Notes: generated from the letters alone by a model not told the origin. Shown: positions 10,900-19,114, numbered from the stretch's first letter. The stretch: 64,000 bases of DNA from Gaiellasilicea sp963731615 (GCA_963731615.1 CAVSWD010000001.1:186001-250000), one strand, 5' to 3'. Numbers and translations: made by a program.

Positions 10900-11207
10900 C
10901 CGAGGGCCAGTCACTGATCTCGCCCGAGGTGCTCGGCACCTACGCGGCCGACGCTGCGCGCGAGGTGGCCGGGGTTCACGACCTCGTCCGGAGCGCGCTC
11001 CACCGGCACGACGGTGTCAAGGTGACGCGGGAGGATGGGCGAGTCGGGATCGAGCTCCACCTCGCGCTGGATTGGGGCGCGAACGCGGGCGCGGTCGGCG
11101 CCGAGGTGCAGGCACATGTCGCCGACTGCCTGGCCCGAATGGCGGACGTGCGTCCCGAGACCGTCGACATCGTCGTGGACGAGTGGCACAGCGCGTCTTC
11201 GGCCTGA
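10896..11207 (+). CDS. Asp23/Gls24-family envelope stress protein
   Basis: 103 aa, matching the short Asp23/Gls24 family (DUF322): SPEVLGTYAADAAREVAGVH at the N-terminus and the C-terminal VRPETVDIVVDEW. These proteins are linked to alkaline and envelope stress in Gram-positive bacteria and are cytosolic or membrane-associated through partners. The GTG at 10896 overlaps the upstream stop (GTGA), implying coupling. The next gene begins inside its 3' end. Confidence 0.75.
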   Translation: MTEGQSLISPEVLGTYAADAAREVAGVHDLVRSALHRHDGVKVTREDGRVGIELHLALDWGANAGAVGAEVQAHVADCLARMADVRPETVDIVVDEWHSASSA

Positions 11208-11800
11208 CCGGCGCGACGCTCGAGCGCGCGCCTGCCGTCTGCCAGTCGTGCGTCTGGTGGCAGTCTCGGCAGGGCCGGACCGTCGAGAAGGAGCGTTGGA
11301 CGGAGCGCGCCGAGGAGGAGTGGGGCGCCTGGGGCGCGTTCTACCGCGACGACGACGGCCGCGTGCTCGGCTCGATCCAGTACGGCCCGTCGCACCTCTT
11401 CCCGCACGCGTCCGAGCTGCCCGCGGGACCCCCGAGCGACGACGCGGTGCTCGTCACCTGCCTCTTCCTCGAGTCGAAGGCGGCACTCTGGGTCGAGCAG
11501 TCGCTCTTCCTCGCCGCGATCGGCGAGGCGCGGGACAAGGGCGCGAAGGCCCTGGAGGCGTTCTCCTACCGCTACCCGGAGGGCGAGTCGGCGTACGAGC
11601 GCTTTCTCGTCCACCGAACGGTCTTCCCGCGCGACTTCCTCGCCGACTTCGGCTTCGAGACGGTGCGCCAGCAGGGCCGCGTCGAGCTCTCGCGGCTCGA
11701 GCTCGCCGGCCTTGCGCCCGTCGCCGAAGGGAAGCGGGAGGCAGTGCTCCGGATCGTCAAAGAGGCGTTCACGCCGGCGCCGGTGCCGCAGCGTCCCTGA
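11183..11800 (+). CDS. Probable GNAT-like acetyltransferase
   Basis: 205 aa. N-terminal CQSCVWWQSR contains a CxxC. It continues through a compact alpha/beta segment (LGSIQYGP, VLVTCLFLESK) and an alanine-rich helix to SAYERFLVHRTVFPRDFLAD, the kind of C-terminal FGFETVRQQGRVELSRLEL seen in GNAT proteins. I recognise it as a conserved actinobacterial family, but the acetyl-CoA loop is not clear by eye. The GTG at 11183 is chosen because homology-like sequence begins there; it overlaps the Asp23 gene by 25 bases. Its TGA lies inside the first copy of a 16-bp tandem repeat. Confidence 0.55.
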   Translation: MAQRVFGLTGATLERAPAVCQSCVWWQSRQGRTVEKERWTERAEEEWGAWGAFYRDDDGRVLGSIQYGPSHLFPHASELPAGPPSDDAVLVTCLFLESKAALWVEQSLFLAAIGEARDKGAKALEAFSYRYPEGESAYERFLVHRTVFPRDFLADFGFETVRQQGRVELSRLELAGLAPVAEGKREAVLRIVKEAFTPAPVPQRP

Positions 11801-11858
11801 CCGTCAGCGGCCCTGACCGTCAGCGGCCCTGACCGTCAGCGGCCCTGACCGTCAGCGG
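11795..11858. repeat. Four perfect tandem copies of a 16-bp unit carrying two stop codons
   Basis: CCCTGACCGTCAGCGG is repeated exactly four times. The first copy supplies the TGA of the plus-strand gene and the fourth the TGA of the convergent phosphatase. Adjacent copies form GTCAG-CGGCC-CTGAC hairpins, so the array could act as a bidirectional terminator. Confidence 0.9.
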
Positions 11859-12652
11859 CATTGCGCCGAGCCGGCATCGGTGAACGTCGAGCCGGCGACC
11901 GGAACGAAGCGCCAGTCGTACGCCCCCGGCCGCAGCGTCAGCCGCAGCACGCCGAACGTCTCTGTGTTGACGACGCGGCTGGCGGGCAGCCGCCGCACGA
12001 CCGGATAGCGGCCGCGCCCGCCGGTTCCGACCACGAACGACCGGATTCCCGAGATCGGGGCAAAGCGCTCGTAATGGTGGTCGTGGCCGGCGAGCACGAC
12101 GTCGGCGCGGCCGCGCGCAAGCGTCTCCCAGAGCGCCGCCATTGACGGGTCGGATCCGTGCAGGCCGGAACTGAAGCGCGGGTGGTGAAAGTAGGCCAGC
12201 GTGCACCGTCGAGGGCGCGCGGCCAGCACCTGCTCGAGCCAGCGCTGCTGCGGGGAGCCCAGCTCGCAGCCACCGGCGGGTTCGCAGTTCGAGTTCAGGA
12301 CGACGACGAGCCAGGTGCCGAGCGTGTAGAGGTAGTAGCCGCGGTCGGGGAGGCTGAAGTACGCCTTCGCGGGCGCCGCCGACGGCGTGTTGTACTCGTG
12401 GTTGCCGAGCGCCGCACGCGTGCGGTTCCGAAACGCTCGCCAGGAGTAGCAGTCGCGAAACTCTCCCTCCGTTCCGCGCTCGTAGACGGCGTCGCCGAGA
12501 ATGGCGACCGTGCCCGGGATCCGCGCGACGAGGGCGGCCGTCGCCTCGTCTCCGGTCGACGAGCACGAGGCGATGTCGCCGGCGGCCACGAGAGTCGGCG
12601 GCGGCGCCGCCAGCAGGGAGAGCGTCGAGAAGACGCTCGCAAGCAGGCTCAC
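11852..12652 (-). CDS. Secreted calcineurin-like metallophosphoesterase (purple acid phosphatase-like)
   Basis: 266 aa with an N-terminal signal sequence (MSLLASVFSTLSLLAAPPP). Metal-binding motifs follow in order: GDIASC, LGDAVYERG, GNHEYN, YFHHPRF and GHDHHYERF, typical of metallophosphoesterases near purple acid phosphatases. Likely an exported phosphomonoesterase or phosphodiesterase; substrate unknown. Its start (ATG at 12652) overlaps the carbonic anhydrase stop by four bases, so it is probably the last gene of the lysC-asd-carbonic anhydrase transcript. The stop lies in the 16-bp repeat array. Confidence 0.82.
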   Translation of the reverse strand: MSLLASVFSTLSLLAAPPPTLVAAGDIASCSSTGDEATAALVARIPGTVAILGDAVYERGTEGEFRDCYSWRAFRNRTRAALGNHEYNTPSAAPAKAYFSLPDRGYYLYTLGTWLVVVLNSNCEPAGGCELGSPQQRWLEQVLAARPRRCTLAYFHHPRFSSGLHGSDPSMAALWETLARGRADVVLAGHDHHYERFAPISGIRSFVVGTGGRGRYPVVRRLPASRVVNTETFGVLRLTLRPGAYDWRFVPVAGSTFTDAGSAQCR

Positions 12653-13155
12653 GCCGCCTCCACCGGCTGCAGCCGTCCGGTTGCCACGTCGAGGACGAAG
12701 CCCTCGACGCGGTAGTCGTCGGGCAGGAGCGGGGTCGTCTGCAGCCTCCGCACAGCGCCGGCGACACTCGCCTCGATCTCCTTGAAGGGCAGGAAGTCGA
12801 GCCAGCGCGCGTCAACGCCCTCATGCTCGAGCTGGGTGTACAGCTCCTCGTTCGTGAACGAGATCATCCCGCACTGTGTGTGCCCGATCACGTAAGCGGT
12901 GTCGGTCCCGAGCAGCCGGTTCGAGATCACGAGCGAGCGGAGTGCGTCATCGCTCGCGACGCCGCCCGCGTTCCGGATCACGTGCGCATCGCCCTCCTCC
13001 AGCCCGAGCGCGCGGGCCGGGTCGACGCGCGCATCCATGCACGTGAGGATCGCGAGCCTCCGTGCGGGGGTCCGCACGAGCGACGCCTTCTCGCCCCAGT
13101 TCGCGGCGTAGCGCGCGTTCGCCTCGCGTAGGTCGACTGGCAGCGGATCGCGCAC
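12649..13155 (-). CDS. Beta-class carbonic anhydrase
   Basis: 168 aa; interconverts CO2 and bicarbonate. Zinc ligands and the Asp-Arg dyad are visible in LTCMDARVDP and in HTQCGM, with VIRNAGGVASDDALRSL between. This is the short actinobacterial beta-CA form. The GTG start at 13155 overlaps the asd stop by one base (TAGTG). Bicarbonate supply for anaplerosis or fatty acid synthesis is a plausible role (inference). Confidence 0.9.
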   Translation of the reverse strand: MRDPLPVDLREANARYAANWGEKASLVRTPARRLAILTCMDARVDPARALGLEEGDAHVIRNAGGVASDDALRSLVISNRLLGTDTAYVIGHTQCGMISFTNEELYTQLEHEGVDARWLDFLPFKEIEASVAGAVRRLQTTPLLPDDYRVEGFVLDVATGRLQPVEAA

Positions 13156-14090
13156 TACGCGGCGACGCGCTGCTGGGCGAGCAGAAGCTCGGCGATCTGG
13201 ATCGCGTTCAGCGCGGCACCCTTGCGCAGGTTGTCGCCGACGACGAAGAGCGCCAGGCCGTTCTCGCAGGTTGGATCCTTGCGGATCCGGCCGACGAGGA
13301 CGTCGTCGCCGCCCGCAGCGTGGCCGGGCGTCGGGAACTGCTCCAGCCGGATCCCGGGCGCGCCGGCGAGAATCGAGGCTGCCTGCTCGGCCGAGAGCGG
13401 CTCCTCCGTCTCGATCCAGATCGCCTCTGCGTGCCCGACGAGCACCGGCACGCGCACGCAGGCCGCGCTCACCGGCAGCGCCGGCAGCTCGAGGATCTTG
13501 CGCGTCTCCTCCCGCAGCTTCTCCTCCTCGTCGAACTCGACGCCGTCGAACGCCCAGTCCATCTGCAGGTCGTTCTCGTCCTGCGACTGCGCTCGCAGAC
13601 GTTCCATCGCCTGCGCGCCGGCGCCCGACACCGACTGATAGGTGGCCACCCGCACGCGCGAGAGCCCGGCCGCGTCGTGCAGTGGTTTCAGCGCGCACGT
13701 GAGCGGGATCGCGCAGCAGTTCGGGTTCGCGACGATGCCCTGGTGCTCCGCCGTGCGGTCGCCGTTCACCTCCGGGACGACCAGGGGGACGCCCGGCTGG
13801 AGCCGGTAGGCCGCCGACTTGTCGACGCAGACCGCCCCGCCGCGGACGGCGTGGGGGACGAGCTCGCGGCTCGCCTCGGTGCCGATCGAGAAGAGGCAGA
13901 GGTCGAGATCGCCCGCGGCGAGCACGGCCGGGGTCGCCTCCTCGACGGTCGTCCCGCCGAGCTCCTTTCCGGCCGACCGCGCCGAGGCGAACAGGCGTAC
14001 ATCCCGGTAGCCGCGCTCCCGCAGCAGCTCGACCGTGATCGTTCCGACTGCGCCGGTCGCGCCGACGACCGCTAGGCGCGGGCTAGGCAA
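13155..14090 (-). CDS. asd: Aspartate-semialdehyde dehydrogenase
   Basis: 311 aa. Reduces aspartyl phosphate to aspartate semialdehyde with NADPH, the second step to lysine, threonine, methionine and diaminopimelate. N-terminal AVVGATGAVGTITVELLRER is the nucleotide-binding loop, NPNCCAIPL holds the catalytic cysteine and PVLVGHAEAI follows near the C-terminus. The TTG at 14090 begins right before the Rossmann strand and overlaps the lysC stop by eight bases; an ATG at 14132 would add 14 residues that look unrelated. Coupled to lysC. Confidence 0.92.
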   Translation of the reverse strand: MPSPRLAVVGATGAVGTITVELLRERGYRDVRLFASARSAGKELGGTTVEEATPAVLAAGDLDLCLFSIGTEASRELVPHAVRGGAVCVDKSAAYRLQPGVPLVVPEVNGDRTAEHQGIVANPNCCAIPLTCALKPLHDAAGLSRVRVATYQSVSGAGAQAMERLRAQSQDENDLQMDWAFDGVEFDEEEKLREETRKILELPALPVSAACVRVPVLVGHAEAIWIETEEPLSAEQAASILAGAPGIRLEQFPTPGHAAGGDDVLVGRIRKDPTCENGLALFVVGDNLRKGAALNAIQIAELLLAQQRVAA

Positions 14091-15313
14091 GCTCGAACGC
14101 CTCGTGCAGGGCCTGCACGGCGCGGTCGACATCGCTCGACGGGACGTGGCAGGCGATCTTGATCGGCGAGGTAGAGACGATCGTCGCCTCGATCCCGGCC
14201 GCCTCCAGCGTCGCGAAGGTCTTGGCCGCGACGCCGGGGTGGCTCTTCATGCCGGCGCCGACGAGACTGACCTTGCCGAGGTCGTCGCGGGCGCTCCAGG
14301 AGACGCCCAGGTCATCGAGCGTGCGCGCAGCATCGGCCTTGTCCTCGACCGGAGCGGAGAAGACGATCTCAGCGTTGGTCTGCACGATCGTGTCGACGTT
14401 CACGGAGGCCCCGGCGAGCGCGCCGAAGAGCCGGGCGGCGGTCGTGCGCCTCGACCCGGTAGACGGTCTCTTCGCGCAGGTGCACCACGCCCGAGATCAA
14501 CGCTTTCTCCAACATCTCCACGCTCTCCTCCTCGATCCACGTCCCGTCTCCTTCCTCGAAGCTGGACCGGACGTGCAGGCGGACATTGTGACTACGCGCG
14601 ACCTCGATCGAGCGGGTGGCCAGCACGCGGGCGCCGGAGGACGCCATCTCGAGCATCTCGTCGAAGCTGACGCGCGTCAGCTTGCGTGCGGCCGGGACGA
14701 GGCGTGGGTCGGCTGAGTAGACGCCGCGAACGTCCGTGTAGATCTCGCAGTGGTCGGCGCCGAGGGCGGCTGCGAGCGCCACCGCGGTCGTGTCGGAGCC
14801 GCCGCGGCCGAGCGTCGTCACCTCGAACGCGGTCGAGACCCCCTGGAAGCCGGCGACGAGGACGATCGTCCCCTCGTCGAGCGCTTCGTGGATCCGGCGG
14901 GCACGCACCTCGACGATCTTCGCCTTGCCGTGCACCGTGTCGGTGACGATGCCGGCCTGCGAGCCCGTCAGCGAGATCGCCTCGTGGCCCAGGTCGTGGA
15001 TCACCATGGCCGCGAGGGCGCACGAGATTCGCTCCCCGACCGAGACGAGCATGTCGAGCTCGCGCGGATGCGGCGTCGCCGAGACCTGGCCGGCAAGCTC
15101 CAGCAGCTCGTCGGTCGTGTGGCCCATCGCCGAGAGGACGCCGACGACGCGCTGGCCTGCTTCGCGCGCGGCCACGAGCCGCGCTGCCACGCGCTTCAGC
15201 TTCTCGGGGTCGGCGACCGAGGTACCGCCGAACTTGAGCACGAGCGTGCCGAGGTGTGGCGCCGGCGCGTCGGCGTCGACGGCCGGAACGGCTTCGTACT
15301 CGGTCGCAGCCAT
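14083..15313 (-). CDS. lysC: Aspartate kinase, one frameshift
   Basis: First enzyme of the aspartate pathway. The N-terminal kinase domain shows VLKFGGTSVAD, SVGERIS, TTLGRGGSDTTAVALAAALG and ARVLATRSIEVAR. A C-terminal ACT pair provides feedback control. The frame breaks near 14441: removing one G turns an aberrant tail into RLFGALAGASVNVDTIV, which continues smoothly to the stop at 14083 through the second ACT domain. As the enzyme is normally indispensable, a sequence error is likelier than real loss. The ATG at 15313 is supported by TACACT seven bases upstream. Forms an operon with asd. Confidence 0.9.
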
Positions 15314-15320
15314 GCCGGCG

Positions 15321-15326
15321 AGTGTA
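15321..15326 (-). promoter_or_regulatory. -10 box TACACT of lysC (leaderless)
   Basis: TACACT ends seven bases before the ATG at 15313. The recR terminator lies just upstream, so lysC starts its own transcript. Confidence 0.55.
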
Positions 15327-15368
15327 GATGAGGCTCCGGGGACGACTCGGAAAAGCCCCGCAAAAAAC

Positions 15369-15404
15369 ACTGAACCGACGAACCCGAGGGCCCGTCGGTT
15401 CAGT
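15369..15404 (-). terminator. Rho-independent terminator after recR
   Basis: Perfect 12-bp stem (ACTGAACCGACG / CGTCGGTTCAGT) with a 12-base loop; on the minus strand it is followed after one base by six T. It separates recR from lysC. Confidence 0.85.
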
Positions 15405-15480
15405 GAGGCCAATCTAGGCGGCGAGCTGAGCTGCGTCAACTCCGATCCGTGCGAAAAGCCGCTCTTTGCGTGATTTCCGT

Positions 15481-16071
15481 CTAGATCTCGCGCCGGCCTG
15501 CGAGCGCTCTGCCGAGGGTCACCTCGTCGGCGTACTCGAGGTCGCCGCCGACGGGCAGGCCGCTCGCGAGCCGCGTCACCGTGGCGCGGTCGCGCAGGCG
15601 GTCGGCGAGGTACGCCGCGGTCGCCTCTCCGGTCATGTTCGGGTTCGTCGCCAGCACGACCTCGGTGATCTCGCCGCCGGCGACGCGGCGCAGCAGCTCG
15701 TCGATGCGGAGGTGCTCGGGCTCGACCCCGTCGAGGGGAGAAAGCGAGCCGCCGAGGACGTGATAGAGGCCGCGGTACTCGTGGGTGCGCTCGAGCGAGA
15801 TCACGTCGACCGGCTGCTCGACGACGCAGACGACGGTTCGGTCGCGCCGCTGGTCGAGGCAGATCGAGCACAGCTCCTCCTCGGTGAGGTTGCCGCACTC
15901 GCGGCAGAACCGCACCCGCTCCTTGACCTCCTCGATCGCCGTTGCGAGGGCGAGCGCCTCCTCCTTGCCGGCCGAGAGGAGATGGAAGGCAAGCCGCTGG
16001 GCGGTGCGGGAGCCGATCCCGGGCAGGCGGGTGAGCTGCGCGACGAGGTTGTCGACGGAGGGGCTCAGCAT
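15481..16071 (-). CDS. recR: Recombination mediator RecR
   Basis: 196 aa, the usual size. RecR rings help load RecA on gapped DNA together with RecO/RecF. The N-terminal helix-hairpin-helix LTRLPGIGSRTAQRLAFHLL is followed by the zinc finger CRECGNLTEEELCSIC. A Toprim domain begins VVCVVEQPVDV, and EYRGLYHVLGGSLSPLDGV is diagnostic. The ATG at 16071 is chosen over 16080 because TAGGGT lies seven bases upstream. It sits between a response regulator and lysC, with ybaB and dnaX further upstream on the same strand, as in the common dnaX-ybaB-recR order but interrupted by the regulator. Confidence 0.95.
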   Translation of the reverse strand: MLSPSVDNLVAQLTRLPGIGSRTAQRLAFHLLSAGKEEALALATAIEEVKERVRFCRECGNLTEEELCSICLDQRRDRTVVCVVEQPVDVISLERTHEYRGLYHVLGGSLSPLDGVEPEHLRIDELLRRVAGGEITEVVLATNPNMTGEATAAYLADRLRDRATVTRLASGLPVGGDLEYADEVTLGRALAGRREI

Positions 16072-16078
16072 CCCGTTC

Positions 16079-16084
16079 ACCCTA
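16079..16084 (-). promoter_or_regulatory. -10 box TAGGGT of recR
   Basis: TAGGGT, seven bases before the ATG at 16071; decides that start. Confidence 0.45.
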
Positions 16085-16110
16085 GCCGTCCGTTCCGGAC
16101 GTATCCGCTG

Positions 16111-16788
16111 TTAGAGCTGCGGTTGCGTGGGTTGAGCCTGGCCGTTCGGAGGTGGCAGCAGCCCGTTCAGCTGGGCCCAGCGGGACGCCTCGGTCCGGTT
16201 CGAGACGCCGAGCTTCCGGTAGACGTTCGAGAGGTGGAACTTGACCGTCTGCTGGGTCACCCAGAGCATCTTCGCGAGCGTCGCGTTGGAGTGCCCCTCG
16301 GCGACGAGCCGGAGGATCTCGCGCTCGCGCGGGGTCAGCCGGAGCACGTGTGCCTCGTCTGTCTCGCGGCTTCCGCCGGCGCCGCGCGGCGCCGGGAAGT
16401 ACACGGACGGTTGGAACGCCTGCCGGACCGCGGTCGCCAGATCGTCCGGATGCGCCGTCTTGACGACGTAGGCCGCTGCGCCTGCTGCGAGCGCCCGGTC
16501 GATGTGCTCGATGCCCGTCAGGGACGAGACGACGACGACCCGGAGGTCGGGAATCGTCTCGCGTGCGTGCCCGATGCAGGCGATCCCGTCCATCTCGCCG
16601 TCCGCCATTCGGATTCCCGTCAGGAAGACATCGGGCCGGTGCTCGGCGATCAACTCGAGCGCCCGCGCGGACGCAGTCGCCTTGCCCGCCACGTGGACGT
16701 CGATGCGCGCGAGGATCCCCTCGAGCGCTTCCAGCCACAGAAGCTGTCGGTCCAGGAGCACCGCAGTGCGACCGGTCTCCACCGCCAA
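16111..16788 (-). CDS. NarL/LuxR-type regulator with degenerate receiver domain
   Basis: 225 aa: an N-terminal receiver-like domain and a C-terminal LuxR HTH (LTPREREILRLVAEGHSN, TQQTVKFHLSNVYRKLGVSN). The expected phospho-acceptor aspartate is replaced by glycine (FLTGIRM, about residue 58), and the acidic pair near the N-terminus is DR rather than DD. The conserved Ser/Thr and Lys positions (VVSSL, VVKTAHP) remain. Phosphorylation in the normal way is therefore unlikely. No kinase is adjacent. It lies between ybaB and recR. The TTG at 16788 follows a GGAAAGG ribosome site by eight bases; a GTG six bases inside is an alternative. Confidence 0.85.
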   Translation of the reverse strand: MAVETGRTAVLLDRQLLWLEALEGILARIDVHVAGKATASARALELIAEHRPDVFLTGIRMADGEMDGIACIGHARETIPDLRVVVVSSLTGIEHIDRALAAGAAAYVVKTAHPDDLATAVRQAFQPSVYFPAPRGAGGSRETDEAHVLRLTPREREILRLVAEGHSNATLAKMLWVTQQTVKFHLSNVYRKLGVSNRTEASRWAQLNGLLPPPNGQAQPTQPQL

Positions 16789-16923
16789 GTTCGCCGCCTT
16801 TCCTCTCTCCCAATCCCCGACCTTCCGGGGAGGTCGGACTGTACTCGACCCTGTGGAAAACGCAAGACCTGGGCGGAAGGACAGGCGGCGAACCGGGGAA
16901 AAGCTGTGGAGAACTCGGGCTCT

Positions 16924-17250
16924 CTAGAGGCCAGGCAACCCCAGGCCGCCGAGGCCGCCGGGCAGCATTCCCTGCATCTTCGACTCCATCAGCGCGCTCG
17001 CCGAGCGGAGCGCCTCGTTGACGGCGGCGAGCACGAGGTCGGCGAGCATTTCGGGATCGTCGGGGTCGATCGCCTTCGGATCGATCGTGATCCCAACGAT
17101 CTCGCCGCCGCCCGTCGCCTTCACGGTCACCATGCCGCCGCCGGCAGACGCCTCGACGATCTCGTTCGCGGCCTCTTCCTGCGCCTGCTGCATCTGCGAC
17201 TGCATCTGCTGCGCCTGCTGCATCAGCTTGTTCATGTCGAGCTTGCTCAC
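16924..17250 (-). CDS. YbaB/EbfC nucleoid-associated protein
   Basis: 108 aa. YbaB proteins bind DNA as dimers and are usually encoded next to dnaX and recR, as here. N-terminal glutamine-rich helix (MNKLMQQAQQMQSQMQQAQE), central GGGMVTVKATGGGEIVGITI and IDPDDPEMLADLVLAAVNEA are typical. The GTG at 17250 overlaps the dnaX stop (GTGA); an internal ATG at 17235 is possible. The C-terminus is a glycine-leucine tail, GGLGGLGLPGL. Confidence 0.92.
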   Translation of the reverse strand: MSKLDMNKLMQQAQQMQSQMQQAQEEAANEIVEASAGGGMVTVKATGGGEIVGITIDPKAIDPDDPEMLADLVLAAVNEALRSASALMESKMQGMLPGGLGGLGLPGL

Positions 17251-18884
17251 CTGTTCTCCTCCACTTCGTGGGCGTCGAACTTGTCCTGCAGCATCGAGAT
17301 CAAGGCTTCCTCGGTGAGCGGGTCGTCGGCGTCCTCCTCGACCGCGTCGGGCGCGTCGCCGAGTGCGAGCGTCACCGCGAGCCGATGGCCCGTGACCTCG
17401 TAGAGCGCATCCCGGATGACACCGACGTTTTTCGGCTCCTCCGCCTGGCGGCGATGGAAGTCGGCGGTCGCGGGAAACTCGAGCGTCAGTGTCTCGCCTT
17501 CGAGCACCGCCGGACGCGCCTCGCCGAGCAGCGACGCGACGGGAATCGAGCGTGACTGCACTGCGGGGAGCACGGTTCGCTGCCACGCGTCCTGCAGCTG
17601 CTCGAGTTCGAGCGGCGGCGTCTCGATCGGCGTGGCGGCGGACTCCGGCGGAGGCTGCGGCGCGGCCGGCGTCGGCTGCTCCGGCTGCTGCTGGGGGGCG
17701 GGTGGGGCGGCCGGGGCCGGGGCGGAGACGGCGGCCGGAGCGCCAGTCAGGCGCTGCTCCAGCTGCTCGACGCGGAACGCCAGCGACTCGCGCGAGAGGT
17801 CGGAGCCCGGCTTCGTCACCTTCACGAGCGCCAGCTCGAGCGGCAGCCGTGGGTCGGCGCCCTGCCGCGAGTCCTCGACCGCGACTGCGAGCAGGTCGCA
17901 GAGCCGTAGGACGGTCGGCGTCGGCAGCTGGTTCGCCTGCTCGCGGAGCTTCTCGCGCGTCTCGTCGGTGACGGGCAGGGAGTCGGGCACGTGGCCGATG
18001 TGCTGGACGAGCAGCAGGTGGCGGAGGTGCTCGAGCAGATCGGTCACGAGCCGGCCGAGGTCCTGGCCCTGCTCGGCGAGCTCCTCGAGGAAGACGAGCG
18101 CACCCGCGGTGTCGCGGTCGACGATCGCGTCGCAGAGCCGGAAAAGCGCTTCCTCCTCGACGGCGCCGAGCAGTTGCAGCACCGACTGGACGTCGATCGT
18201 GTTCCCGGTGGCGGAGGCGAGCTGGTCGAGCGTCGAGACGGCGTCGCGAAACGAGCCGCGGGCGTTGCGCGCGATCAGCGCCAGAGCGGCGTCGGGAACC
18301 TCGATTTGCTCAGCGTCTGCGATCCGGCGCAGCACCCGGGTCAGCTCCGGCAGGCGCGGCCGCGCGAAGACGAAGGTCTGGCAGCGCGAGCGCACGGTCG
18401 GAAGCACCTTCGCGAGGTCGGTCGTGCAGAAGACGAAGACGAGGTGGGGCGGCGGCTCCTCGATCAGCTTCAGGAGCGCGTTCCAGGCGGCGTCGGTGAG
18501 CTGGTGCGCCTCGTCGAGGATGTAGACCTTGAAGCGGCCCTCGGCCGGCTGCAGGATCACGCGCTCGCGAATCTCGCGAATGTCGTCGATCCCGCGCTGC
18601 GAGGCCGCGTCCATCTCGACCACGTCCAGTGATGTGCCGTTCGCGATCGAGACGCACGCGTGGCAGACCTTGTCCGGCGTCGGCGTCGGGCCTGCCTCGC
18701 AGTTGAGCGCCTTCGCGAGAATCCGGGCCATCGAGGTCTTGCCGGTGCCGCGCGGGCCGGCGAAGAGGTAGGCCTGCCGGAGTTGTCCGAGCTCGATCGC
18801 GTTGCGCAGGGTGCGGACGACGGCCTCCTGCCCGACGACGTCGTCGAAGTCCAGCGGGCGGTACGTGCGGTAGAGCGCCGTCAC
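17247..18884 (-). CDS. dnaX: DNA polymerase III subunit gamma/tau
   Basis: 545-aa clamp-loader ATPase of the replisome. VVGQEAVVRTLRNAI opens the AAA+ domain; Walker A is AGPRGTGKTSMARILAKALN, Walker B region VYILDEAHQLTDAAWNALLK, sensor FCTTDLAKVLPTVRSRC. The zinc loop reads CEAGPTPTPDKVCHAC: the usual second cysteine is absent, leaving three. A proline- and alanine-rich linker (about 395-430) precedes the C-terminal tau-like domain. The start is GTG at 18884. A hairpin upstream (18905-18936) separates it from the small membrane gene. Confidence 0.94.
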   Translation of the reverse strand: MTALYRTYRPLDFDDVVGQEAVVRTLRNAIELGQLRQAYLFAGPRGTGKTSMARILAKALNCEAGPTPTPDKVCHACVSIANGTSLDVVEMDAASQRGIDDIREIRERVILQPAEGRFKVYILDEAHQLTDAAWNALLKLIEEPPPHLVFVFCTTDLAKVLPTVRSRCQTFVFARPRLPELTRVLRRIADAEQIEVPDAALALIARNARGSFRDAVSTLDQLASATGNTIDVQSVLQLLGAVEEEALFRLCDAIVDRDTAGALVFLEELAEQGQDLGRLVTDLLEHLRHLLLVQHIGHVPDSLPVTDETREKLREQANQLPTPTVLRLCDLLAVAVEDSRQGADPRLPLELALVKVTKPGSDLSRESLAFRVEQLEQRLTGAPAAVSAPAPAAPPAPQQQPEQPTPAAPQPPPESAATPIETPPLELEQLQDAWQRTVLPAVQSRSIPVASLLGEARPAVLEGETLTLEFPATADFHRRQAEEPKNVGVIRDALYEVTGHRLAVTLALGDAPDAVEEDADDPLTEEALISMLQDKFDAHEVEENR

Positions 18885-18904
18885 GCCTTCGATTGAATCA
18901 GGAA

Positions 18905-18936
18905 TCGCGCGGCCGACGCCACGGCCGGCCGCGCGA
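18905..18936 (-). terminator. GC-rich hairpin between the 27-aa gene and dnaX
   Basis: Perfect 11-bp stem TCGCGCGGCCG / CGGCCGCGCGA with a ten-base loop, 20 bases after the small gene. No clear T-run, so termination strength is uncertain. Confidence 0.6.
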
Positions 18937-18956
18937 GTTCCGCTCTAAGAGTCGCT

Positions 18957-19040
18957 CTATGCGCGAAAGCGCCCGCGACCGAGGAAGCCGAGCACGAGCA
19001 AGACGATCAGGACGATGATCAGGATGGTCAACCAGCTCAT
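18957..19040 (-). CDS. 27-residue single-span membrane peptide
   Basis: Reads MSWLTILIIVLIVLLVLGFL followed by GRGRFRA and a TAG. One continuous hydrophobic span has a short basic tail, so inside-positive orientation predicts a cytosolic C-terminus. A good ribosome site, AGAAGGAG, ends seven bases before the ATG, and a hairpin follows the stop, so it looks like a complete small transcription unit. It resembles very short hydrophobic proteins of the DUF3309 kind, but is shorter. Function unknown. Confidence 0.6.
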   Translation of the reverse strand: MSWLTILIIVLIVLLVLGFLGRGRFRA

Positions 19041-19114
19041 TCAAACGCTCCTTCTGTGGGGACTTCTCCGATGATCCCCGCATTCGGTCAGGGCTAACCC
19101 CGGTCACCCGCTGC

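Noticed and set aside
15314..15480. Lysine riboswitch upstream of lysC
   Set aside because: The hairpin has a T-run in the recR direction and lysC has a -10 box seven bases from its ATG, leaving no leader for a riboswitch.
15466..17403. 645-codon plus-strand frame over recR, the response regulator and ybaB
   Set aside because: Low-complexity shadow translation; the three minus-strand genes have clear families.
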